A model generated the notes under the pieces. That model was not told the origin of the DNA and searched no databases. It worked only from the letters and a program-made list of their open reading frames with translations. 6,501 nt of DNA from Hyphomicrobiales bacterium (lineage in GTDB: Bacteria; Pseudomonadota; Alphaproteobacteria; Rhizobiales; Aestuariivirgaceae). Positions 1-5,428 of the stretch are shown piece after piece (position 1 is the stretch's first letter; every line of letters begins with the position of its first letter). Position numbers and translations under genes: made by a program. Location: contig JAMOMM010000478.1 of NCBI GenBank assembly GCA_027067085.1, positions 1-6,501 of the forward strand, given 5' to 3'.

Positions 1-1
1 A

Positions 2-421
2 AAAGCTGATAGGGAAGGCGCTGCAGTGGTTATTATTTCTGCTGCGATTGAAGAAGAGGTTGCTCAGCTTGATCGCGAAGAGCGCGGTGAATATTTAGAT
101 ACGCTGGGTCTTAGCGAGGCAGGTTTGGATCAACTTATTCGTGTTGGATATGGTTTGCTTGAGTTGATTACTTATTTCACCATCGGGCCAAAAGAAGCGC
201 GTGCATGGACAATTCCACAAGGCACCAAAGCGCCAAAATCAGCTGGGGTTATTCATACCGATTTCGAAAAAGGTTTTATTCGAGCTGAAACAATTGCCTA
301 TGATGACTTCGTTGAGTTCAACGGTGAGAATGGCTGTAAAGAAGCTGGTAAAATGCGCCTTGAGGGTAAAGAATATATCGTGGCAGATGGTGATGTTATG
401 CATTTCCGCTTTGCTAACTAA
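2..421 (+). CDS. ychF: YchF/OLA1-family redox-regulated ATPase, C-terminal part (5' end outside window)
   Basis: The reading frame is open from base 2, so the gene begins upstream; the GTG at 26 is internal, not a start. About 139 residues remain of a family usually near 365, so the N-terminal P-loop domain is missing. What is visible is the end of the helical region followed by the TGS-like C-terminal domain, with the family signatures GYxLLxLITYFTxGxKEARAWTI, HTDFEKGFIRAET, EAGKMRLEGKEYIV and the terminal DGDVMHFRF. I recognise these from memory of E. coli YchF. The family comprises cytoplasmic, ribosome-associated Obg-like NTPases that prefer ATP and are linked to stress responses and translation. 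The downstream deaminase gene starts 26 bases after the stop with no terminator between them, so co-transcription is likely. Identification is very secure; only the missing 5' part is unknown. Confidence 0.96.
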   Translation, partial: KADREGAAVVIISAAIEEEVAQLDREERGEYLDTLGLSEAGLDQLIRVGYGLLELITYFTIGPKEARAWTIPQGTKAPKSAGVIHTDFEKGFIRAETIAYDDFVEFNGENGCKEAGKMRLEGKEYIVADGDVMHFRFAN

Positions 422-447
422 GGCTGGTGGTTGGGGCCTAGGTAAAC

Positions 448-1464
448 ATGACTTTTATTCAGCGCTTTATTGAAGAGATGCCAAAGGCTGAACTTCATTT
501 GCATATTGAGGGCACACTTGAACCAGAAATGATGCTGGCGTTGGCGCAGCGCAATAATGTTGAGTTACCCTATAAAACCCTGAAAGATGTGCGTAAAGCT
601 TACGAGTTTTCGTGCTTGCAAGATTTTCTTGATGTGTATTATCTCGGCATGTCAGTATTGTTGACCAGTGATGATTTTTTCGATTTGGCCTATGCTTATT
701 TAGAAAAAATGAACACCCAAAATGTACGTCATGTGGAAGTCTTTTTTGATCCGCAAGGCCACACCGAACGTGGGGTTTCGTTTGATACTGTCATGACAGG
801 TTTGATAAGTGCGTTTGATAAAGCCAAAGGCGATTTCGGCATTACTTCAAAGTTGATTATGTGTTTTTTACGTCACTTGCCTGAAGATAGCGCCTTTGAG
901 ACCTTGGCATCGGCTTGTAAATGTAAGGGGTATATTCATGGCGTGGGGTTGGACTCCTCAGAAAACGGGCACCCGCCTTCACAGTTTGAACGGGTGTTTA
1001 AAGAGGCCCGCGATAATGGGTTTATTGCCGTGGCCCATGCTGGCGAAGAAGGCCCGCCTTCTTATGTTGGTGAGGCGCTTGATTTGTTAAAAATTGAACG
1101 TATCGATCATGGCAATCGATTGTTGGAAGATGCTGTTTTAACGCAAAGGGTTGCAGATAGCGGTATGGCAATGACGGTTTGCCCGTTATCCAATCAGCGA
1201 TTGCAAGTTGTTAAAAATTTAGCCGATCATCCTTTGCGGAAAATGCTGAAAGCTGGTTTGCGCCCGACAGTAAATTCAGATGATCCATCGTATTTTGGTG
1301 GTTATATGAACGAGAATTATTTGGCTTTGCAAGCAGCGCTTGATCTTAGTCATGATGAAATTATTCAATTGGGTCGAAATTCGTTTTTAGGCTCGTTTAT
1401 GACAGATAAAGAAAAGCAAAAATCGCTTGAACACTTTGATTTATTTACAGAAAAATTTAGTTAG
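448..1464 (+). CDS. add: Adenosine/adenine deaminase family protein, probably adenine deaminase
   Basis: This is a 338-residue metal-dependent amidohydrolase (TIM barrel) of the adenosine deaminase family, complete in length. Zinc ligands and catalytic residues are visible: H17 and H19 in AELHLHIEGT, H197 and catalytic E200 in AHAGEE, H221 in ERIDHGNR, and D278-D279 in VNSDDPSYFGG. True adenosine deaminases usually have a DLAGxE-like stretch in the middle; here it is VGLDSSENGHPP (residues 166-177), which I associate with the adenine deaminase branch typified by Pseudomonas Pa0148. The likely reaction is therefore adenine + H2O to hypoxanthine + NH3 in the cytoplasm. Adjacency to apt, 8 bases downstream, also points to adenine as substrate. 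The ATG at 448 is preceded by a modest tAGG about 8 bases upstream. The symbol add is the name usually given to the family; the substrate is not proven. This protein is unrelated to E. coli Ade. Confidence 0.9.
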   Translation: MTFIQRFIEEMPKAELHLHIEGTLEPEMMLALAQRNNVELPYKTLKDVRKAYEFSCLQDFLDVYYLGMSVLLTSDDFFDLAYAYLEKMNTQNVRHVEVFFDPQGHTERGVSFDTVMTGLISAFDKAKGDFGITSKLIMCFLRHLPEDSAFETLASACKCKGYIHGVGLDSSENGHPPSQFERVFKEARDNGFIAVAHAGEEGPPSYVGEALDLLKIERIDHGNRLLEDAVLTQRVADSGMAMTVCPLSNQRLQVVKNLADHPLRKMLKAGLRPTVNSDDPSYFGGYMNENYLALQAALDLSHDEIIQLGRNSFLGSFMTDKEKQKSLEHFDLFTEKFS

Positions 1465-1466
1465 GA
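1463..1466 (+). promoter_or_regulatory. Ribosome binding site of apt, overlapping the deaminase stop codon
   Basis: AGGA lies 6 bases before the apt ATG at 1473 and shares bases with the TAG stop (1462-1464) of the deaminase gene. Ribosomes ending on the deaminase would be positioned to restart on apt, which supports translational coupling. The coupling is inferred from spacing. Confidence 0.7.
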
Positions 1467-1472
1467 ACTACC

Positions 1473-2018
1473 ATGGACCTTCGCAATGGTTTCGACATCA
1501 AACGTTATATTCGCACTATCCCTGATTATCCAAAAAAGGGTGTTCAGTTTCGTGATATTACGACGCTGCTTTCAGATCCGCACGGGTTCCGCGCTAGCGT
1601 TGATGAGTTGATGTGGCCGTTTTTGCGTACTGATATTGACTATGTGATTGGTATTGAAGCGCGCGGCTTTATTCTTGGCGGTGCGATTGCTCATGAGTTG
1701 GGTAAGGGGTTTATTCCGATCCGTAAAAAAGGCAAACTGCCTGGAAAGACCATCGGTAAAGAGTACCAACTTGAGTATGGCGTTGATCGTATTGAAATGC
1801 ATTCTGATGCGATCTCTAAGGGTGATAAAATTCTGTTGATTGATGACCTTATTGCCACTGGTGGAACTGCGATTGCCGCAACGGAGTTGTTGCATGAATC
1901 AGGGGCAGAAATTGTGGCCGCCGCTTTTGTTGTTGACCTGCCTGATTTGGGAGGGTCAGAAAAGTTACGAGCAAAAGGCATTAAGCTTCATACCTTGGTT
2001 GAGTTTGAAGGTGATTAA
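1473..2018 (+). CDS. apt: Adenine phosphoribosyltransferase
   Basis: This 181-residue protein has the normal length for Apt. It converts adenine and PRPP to AMP and pyrophosphate in the cytoplasm (purine salvage). Evidence is the N-terminal IPDYPKKGVQFRDITTLL, the IEARGFILGGAIAHELGKGFIPIRK region, the KLPGKT...YQLEYG segment that covers the active site, and the type I phosphoribosyltransferase PRPP-binding loop LLIDDLIATGGTA at residues 121-133 with the paired acidic residues D124-D125. The start is well supported by AGGA six bases upstream. The gene is 8 bases after the adenine/adenosine deaminase gene and probably in the same transcript. Its TAA stop overlaps the stop of the convergent methyltransferase gene, and no intrinsic terminator is visible between the two. 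Nothing unusual is seen in the protein. Confidence 0.97.
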   Translation: MDLRNGFDIKRYIRTIPDYPKKGVQFRDITTLLSDPHGFRASVDELMWPFLRTDIDYVIGIEARGFILGGAIAHELGKGFIPIRKKGKLPGKTIGKEYQLEYGVDRIEMHSDAISKGDKILLIDDLIATGGTAIAATELLHESGAEIVAAAFVVDLPDLGGSEKLRAKGIKLHTLVEFEGD

Positions 2019-2638
2019 CTTTCTTTCTTAAATACCACGGCAAGGTTATTTGAAGGAAGATTGATTGTTTGATCTAAAGCCAATTTGTGGGTTGATGCAA
2101 TTTGGGCAACATCTTCTAATTGTCGAATGCCCCATTGTGGATTGCGTGACTTTAAGCTTTCGTCAAATGATTTATTGCTTGGAGCAAAGGCAACGTCGTG
2201 TTGTTTGAACGGGCCATAAAGAACTAACATCCCGCCGACGGGCAGTTTTTGGCCTGCACCTGCAAGCAAGCCCTTTGTTGCGGCAAAGGAGGCGATGTGG
2301 ATCATATTCATCGATAAAATCACATCGGCTTGATCTGGTAGGCCAATCATTGTTTGTCCCCTCATCCATTGTTCAGAGGTCACATCTAGCAAGCAGGCAG
2401 GTTGGACTGTGGTCAACGAATGATGTTGTTTCCAAGCGTTTATTGAGTTGATGGCACCTTCATAAATATCTGTTGGCCACCACTTCAGGTTAGAAAGGTG
2501 TGAACAAAAATAAGGACCATGTTGTCCCGAACCTGATGCAATCTCGATAACTTTTAACGGGAGTTGCGGTAAAATTGCTTGCAGCACTTTGAGCATTGGC
2601 TCTTTATTACGATGGAAGGCGGGAGCGTCTTGTTTCAT
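2015..2638 (-). CDS. DUF938 family SAM-dependent methyltransferase-like protein
   Basis: This 207-residue protein has the typical length of the DUF938 (METTL26-like) family. Family features are an N-terminal AFHRNKEPMLKVL, the SAM-binding motif I EIASGSGQHG (residues 32-41), an acidic residue in WWPTDIYE (D56) where motif II is expected, MNMIHIA (109-115), LYGPFK (139-144), and the characteristic APSNKSFDESL...NPQWGIR near residues 150-170. The end, LPSNNLAVVFKK, matches the family's C-terminus. The fold implies a class I methyltransferase in the cytosol. No substrate is established for bacterial members as far as I know, so none is claimed. The start at 2638 has a weak GGA five bases upstream. 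The gene runs convergent to apt with overlapping stops and divergent from the persulfide dioxygenase gene. Family call secure, function open. Confidence 0.9.
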   Translation of the reverse strand: MKQDAPAFHRNKEPMLKVLQAILPQLPLKVIEIASGSGQHGPYFCSHLSNLKWWPTDIYEGAINSINAWKQHHSLTTVQPACLLDVTSEQWMRGQTMIGLPDQADVILSMNMIHIASFAATKGLLAGAGQKLPVGGMLVLYGPFKQHDVAFAPSNKSFDESLKSRNPQWGIRQLEDVAQIASTHKLALDQTINLPSNNLAVVFKKES

Positions 2639-2665
2639 TTTAATCCGATTTTTTTAGTGAAATTT

Positions 2666-2693
2666 ATCATACTTTCTTTGTTGAGAATAACCA
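2666..2693 (-). promoter_or_regulatory. Weak candidate promoter for the DUF938 gene
   Basis: On the minus strand TATGAT (2666-2671) is a 5/6 match to a -10 box and lies about 27 bases before the start codon at 2638. The best -35 at a normal distance is TGGTTA (2688-2693, 16-base spacer), only a 3/6 match. Position is plausible, sequence support is slight. Confidence 0.2.
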
Positions 2694-2704
2694 GATGTTT
2701 GATG

Positions 2705-2719
2705 TCACTTGAAAAGTGA
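2705..2719. repeat. Short inverted repeat over the -35 region
   Basis: TCACTT (2705-2710) and AAGTGA (2714-2719) form a 6-bp inverted repeat around GAA. It overlaps the candidate -35 TTGAAA of the persulfide dioxygenase promoter, so it could be a second protein-binding site. An arm length of six bases can occur by chance. Confidence 0.35.
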
Positions 2720-2737
2720 TGTGTAAATATGTATATT
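2709..2737 (+). promoter_or_regulatory. Sigma-70-type promoter of the persulfide dioxygenase gene
   Basis: TTGAAA (2709-2714; 5/6 match to TTGACA) is followed after exactly 17 bases by TATATT (2732-2737; 5/6 match to TATAAT). Transcription would start near 2743-2746, giving a leader of about 32 bases before the ATG at 2777. The -10 box lies inside the left arm of the 13-bp inverted repeat, so a protein bound there would block RNA polymerase. Confidence 0.65.
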
Positions 2738-2758
2738 AGAAAAAACTAATATACATAT
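2727..2758. promoter_or_regulatory. Perfect 13-bp inverted repeat, probable repressor operator
   Basis: Arms ATATGTATATTAG (2727-2739) and CTAATATACATAT (2746-2758) are exact reverse complements around a run of six A. The left arm contains the -10 box of the dioxygenase promoter and the right arm covers the expected transcription start, the usual geometry of a repressor operator. Blh-type dioxygenase genes in other proteobacteria are controlled by the sulfide/persulfide-sensing ArsR-family repressor BigR (SqrR in Rhodobacter). An AT-rich palindrome at the -10 fits such a dimeric winged-helix regulator, but I cannot confirm a match to the published box and no regulator gene lies in this window. 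A hairpin acting in RNA is less likely because transcription would begin inside it. Confidence 0.7.
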
Positions 2759-2766
2759 GTTGTTAT

Positions 2767-2770
2767 GGAG
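2767..2770 (+). promoter_or_regulatory. Ribosome binding site that fixes the dioxygenase start
   Basis: GGAG sits 6 bases before the ATG at 2777. The in-frame ATG at 2765 overlaps this site and has no Shine-Dalgarno sequence of its own, only AT-rich palindrome sequence upstream. The 2777 start is therefore preferred. Confidence 0.7.
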
Positions 2771-2776
2771 ACAAAC

Positions 2777-3670
2777 ATGCCTGCAAATTCACTTCGGGTT
2801 CAAATGGACCAGAAAACACCTATCAAAGCATTTTTTGATAAGCCGACCAATACGGTGAGTTACGTTGTTTATGATAAAACAGAAAAAGCGTGCGCGGTCT
2901 ATGACAGCGTGTTGAACTTTGATTATAGCGCTGGGCGAATTTCTTATGAGGCGGCCGATGAGATCATTGAGTTTATTCAAGAAAATGACTTGAAACTTGA
3001 ATGGTTGATCGAAACCCATGCTCATGCCGATCATTTGTCGGCGGCTCCTTATATTCAAAACAAGCTTGGTGGCAAAATTGGTATTGGTGCGCAAATCACC
3101 CAAGTGCAAGAAATTTTTGGCAAAGTGTTTAATGCGGGAACAGAGTTTGAACGTGATGGCAGCCAATTTGATAAATTGTTCAACGATGGCGATACCTATA
3201 AAATTGGTGGACTAGATGCGTTTGTGATGCATACGCCTGGGCACACCCCAGCCTGCAACGTTCATGTGGTGGGTGATGCTACGCTAACGGGTGATACGTT
3301 GTTTATGCCTGATGGCGGCACAGCGCGGGCTGATTTTCCGGGTGGTGATGCGCGCGAGCTTTATCAATCAATCAAGCGGGTTTTGAGTTTACCGAGAGAA
3401 ATGCGCTTGTTTATGTGCCATGACTACGGTCCCAATGGCCGTGAGATTAAATGGGAAACAAGTGTTGGTGAAGAGCGTGATGAAAACATTCATGTCAAAG
3501 ATGGGATCAGTGAAGATCAGTTTGTCGAGATGCGCTCAAAACGTGATGAAACCCTGTCGGTTCCAAAGCTTATTATTCCTTCGGTTCAGGTGAATATGCG
3601 TGCGGGAAAAATGCCAGAGCCTGAAGATAATGGCCAACAATATTTGAAAATTCCTTTGAATGTTCTTTAG
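2777..3670 (+). CDS. Persulfide dioxygenase-like metallo-beta-lactamase-fold protein (ETHE1/Blh type)
   Basis: The protein has 297 residues from the preferred start; an in-frame ATG at 2765 would add METN. It has the MBL signature THAHADHL with H81, H83, D85 and H86, then H156 in HTPGHTPAC, D173 in TGDTLF, and H215 in MCHDYGPNGR. By comparison with ETHE1, the mononuclear iron ligands would be H81, H156 and D173, and R184 in GGTARADFPGG matches the substrate-binding arginine region (GRTDF in ETHE1). The expected reaction is oxidation of glutathione persulfide by O2 to sulfite and GSH, a step of sulfide detoxification in the cytoplasm. There is no rhodanese domain and no N-terminal DUF442 domain, unlike the longer Blh proteins. 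The gene has its own promoter with a palindromic operator and an intrinsic terminator, so it is probably monocistronic and inducible. Glyoxalase II is a related alternative but fits the sequence less well. Confidence 0.87.
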   Translation: MPANSLRVQMDQKTPIKAFFDKPTNTVSYVVYDKTEKACAVYDSVLNFDYSAGRISYEAADEIIEFIQENDLKLEWLIETHAHADHLSAAPYIQNKLGGKIGIGAQITQVQEIFGKVFNAGTEFERDGSQFDKLFNDGDTYKIGGLDAFVMHTPGHTPACNVHVVGDATLTGDTLFMPDGGTARADFPGGDARELYQSIKRVLSLPREMRLFMCHDYGPNGREIKWETSVGEERDENIHVKDGISEDQFVEMRSKRDETLSVPKLIIPSVQVNMRAGKMPEPEDNGQQYLKIPLNVL

Positions 3671-3676
3671 AGGCGG

Positions 3677-3697
3677 TCTGGTTTAAATTGAACCAGA
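3677..3697. repeat. Small inverted repeat just after the dioxygenase gene
   Basis: TCTGGTT (3677-3683) and AACCAGA (3691-3697) pair over seven bases with a 7-base AT-rich loop. No T-run follows on either strand, so it is not an intrinsic terminator. In the transcript it could be a 3'-end stabilising hairpin. Confidence 0.45.
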
Positions 3698-3725
3698 ACG
3701 ACTAACTTAAGGTATTGATGGTCTT

Positions 3726-3768
3726 GCGTTTCATGCAGTGTTTGCGCAACAAACAAAACATGAAACGC
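3726..3768. repeat. Two-tier nested hairpin in the convergent intergenic region
   Basis: GCGTTTCATG (3726-3735) and CATGAAACGC (3759-3768) form a perfect 10-bp outer stem. Inside it TGTTTG (3739-3744) and CAAACA (3750-3755) form a 6-bp inner stem with a 5-base loop, and the two stems are separated by a symmetric 3x3 internal loop (CAG/AAA). No T-run follows on either strand. It lies between the dioxygenase stop and its terminator, so it would sit in that mRNA's 3' UTR. It could be a structured 3' UTR, a 3'-derived small RNA or a palindromic repeat element; the sequence alone does not decide. Confidence 0.6.
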
Positions 3769-3779
3769 TCTAGGCTTAC

Positions 3780-3819
3780 AACCCAACCGCGTTAAATTTG
3801 CGCGGTTGGGTTTTTATTT
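3780..3819 (+). terminator. Rho-independent terminator of the dioxygenase gene
   Basis: A 12-bp perfect stem, AACCCAACCGCG (3780-3791) with CGCGGTTGGGTT (3801-3812), encloses a 9-base loop and runs into TTTTTATTT (3811-3819). The T-run is on the plus strand only, so it ends transcription of the upstream plus-strand gene. On the minus strand the stem is followed by TGTAAG, so it is a poor terminator for the convergent operon. Confidence 0.92.
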
Positions 3820-3823
3820 GTCA

Positions 3824-5428
3824 TTATAGGCGACCATCATAAGCTTTGCGACCAATGCGAGCACAAATAAGGCTGAAGCTATCACGGCCTAATGCTGCCT
3901 TTACTTCATCATTGACTTGTTGTCGGGTATCGCACCATGCGCCATACCCGCCTAATGCCTCGGCTACGGCTGGAAAATCTGTGCCACCAAAATCAACAGC
4001 AAGGTTTGCCATTTGAGAACCGCGTTGTTTGATCTCGATTAAACCCAAACTTTCATCGACAAATACGATAATCGGAATACCTAATTTTTTGTCGCGAATG
4101 GTGGCCAGTTCGCCAAGAAACATTTCAAGGCCAGCATCACCAAGGAAGGCAGCAACTGGACGCGAAGGCTCGGCAATTTTTCGACCTAGCGCTAATGGCA
4201 CTGCGCAACCCATTGTGCACAGCGCGGTTGATTGCAACAGGCCACGTGGTTCATAGCATTCCCAAATTTGAGAAAGCAAAATGCGGTGGGCGCCAGAATC
4301 AACTGTGGCAATGGTGTTGTCTGGTAATGCTTTGCGGCATTCATCGATGACAGCAGCAGGACCCCATTCTTCATCTAGTTTTAAGTTAGCTCGTAATTTT
4401 TGTTTTACAGCGGTTGGTTCAGCGTTTGGCCATGAGGTAGTGGGGGCGTTGTCGTTGCCAATGGCGCTTAAACCTGCAGCGATGTTGCCAACAAAGTTGA
4501 TCGCTGCTTGATGCATGTAATGGGTGTTGGAAACAGCAGATAAGTCAATAACGCGCGCGCCATCAGTCCAAATGTTTTGCCAACCCATGCGCATTTCTAT
4601 CGGGTCATAGCCTGCCAGAATAATGCAGTCGCTTTGTTTGATGAGGGGTAAAAGTTCTTTATCGGCCGATGGGGCCAAACCTGCACCACCCAAACAAAGT
4701 GCATTGGTTTCGGGCATGATGCCTTTGGCTTTATAGGTGGTAATGAGCGGGATGTTATGATTTTTGCAAAACTGGCTAACGGCGAGCGAACCATTTTGGT
4801 TCAGAGTATCGACACCGGCTATCACTAATGGTTTTTTTGCTTGAGTAAACCAGTCACGGGCTAAATCAAGTTCAGGGCTTGGTGCAGGTCCAACAGGGCT
4901 TAGTTGTGCGCGGCGCGGCCAAGCGGGCTCTTCTTCGTGCTGTTGAACATCGATCGGAACGTCAAGGAGAACGGGACCGGGGCGACCTTCCATTGCGATA
5001 GATACAGCTTTGTCAGCAATGATTGCAGCGGTTGAAGATTCGACTCGAAACGCTGCCTTTGTGACTTCGCTGGCAAGTTTGATGTGGTCAAATACCTGAT
5101 GGGTGTAGGTGTGTTGCTGAATTGAAGGAACGCAGCCTGTGAGCGCAATCATTGGTACGCGATCTTGCAAGGCGTTGGCGATAACATTTATGGCGTTGGC
5201 AATGCCAGGGCCAATGGTGGCAATGAGAATTGCGGGTGCGCCATCAAAATGAAAAACCCCTTCACCCATAAAACCAGCGCAGTTTTCATGTTTGACCAAA
5301 TGCATCTCAATGCCAGCACGATCAAGCGCGTCCATGAGTACCATGACTTCACCGCCAGGAATGCCAAAAGCATGGCGGCAACCAGCATCATATAAACGCT
5401 GGGCAATAATATCAGAAGCGGTTGGCAT
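3824..5428 (-). CDS. ThDP-dependent enzyme, acetolactate synthase large subunit-like (substrate unknown)
   Basis: This complete 534-residue protein has the three-domain layout of the acetolactate synthase/2-oxoacid decarboxylase superfamily: an N-terminal pyrimidine-binding domain (about 1-165) with FGIPGGEV and the catalytic glutamate E48 in VKHENCAGFMGEG, a central domain (about 190-320), and a C-terminal diphosphate-binding domain (about 375-525). The cofactor motif, normally GDG...N, reads GDA (430-432), and the second metal ligand position is D458 in FVDESLGLI, 26 residues after D431. Both Mg ligands are thus acidic and plausible. The protein is shorter than typical IlvB, and no small regulatory subunit gene is adjacent, so branched-chain biosynthesis is unlikely. 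Cleavage or decarboxylation of a 2-oxo acid is the general expectation. The start ATG overlaps by one base the stop of the upstream acyl-CoA dehydrogenase-like gene, so the two are translationally coupled and probably act in one pathway. Confidence 0.88.
   Translation of the reverse strand: MPTASDIIAQRLYDAGCRHAFGIPGGEVMVLMDALDRAGIEMHLVKHENCAGFMGEGVFHFDGAPAILIATIGPGIANAINVIANALQDRVPMIALTGCVPSIQQHTYTHQVFDHIKLASEVTKAAFRVESSTAAIIADKAVSIAMEGRPGPVLLDVPIDVQQHEEEPAWPRRAQLSPVGPAPSPELDLARDWFTQAKKPLVIAGVDTLNQNGSLAVSQFCKNHNIPLITTYKAKGIMPETNALCLGGAGLAPSADKELLPLIKQSDCIILAGYDPIEMRMGWQNIWTDGARVIDLSAVSNTHYMHQAAINFVGNIAAGLSAIGNDNAPTTSWPNAEPTAVKQKLRANLKLDEEWGPAAVIDECRKALPDNTIATVDSGAHRILLSQIWECYEPRGLLQSTALCTMGCAVPLALGRKIAEPSRPVAAFLGDAGLEMFLGELATIRDKKLGIPIIVFVDESLGLIEIKQRGSQMANLAVDFGGTDFPAVAEALGGYGAWCDTRQQVNDEVKAALGRDSFSLICARIGRKAYDGRL

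Noticed and set aside
26..421. GTG at 26 as the start of a 131-residue protein
   Set aside because: The frame is open upstream to base 2 and the residues before the GTG continue the YchF match, so this is the tail of a longer gene.
2727..2758. Bidirectional terminator in the divergent intergenic region
   Set aside because: The region lies between two gene starts, the stem is AT-rich and it contains a -10 box at ideal spacing from a -35, so an operator is the better reading.
2789..3166. Minus-strand open frame of 125 codons inside the persulfide dioxygenase gene
   Set aside because: It is antisense to the active-site region of a clear MBL-fold gene and shows no family motif, so it is a shadow frame.
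2777..3670. Glyoxalase II (hydroxyacylglutathione hydrolase) as the identity
   Set aside because: The GGTARADFPGG stretch after the metal-ligand Asp and the overall pattern fit ETHE1/Blh persulfide dioxygenases better, and the C-terminal part does not look like the glyoxalase II helical domain.
3677..3697. Intrinsic terminator directly after the dioxygenase stop
   Set aside because: There is a 7-bp stem but no T-run on either side; the real terminator is at 3780-3819.
3824..5428. IlvB, the biosynthetic acetolactate synthase large subunit
   Set aside because: It is shorter than usual IlvB, has no adjacent ilvN, carries a divergent cofactor motif and is coupled to an acyl-CoA dehydrogenase-like gene.
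3824..5428. Sulfoacetaldehyde acetyltransferase (Xsc), attractive given the sulfur context
   Set aside because: The protein is shorter than Xsc and I see no Xsc-specific motifs, and no phosphotransacetylase gene is beside it. Context alone is not enough.
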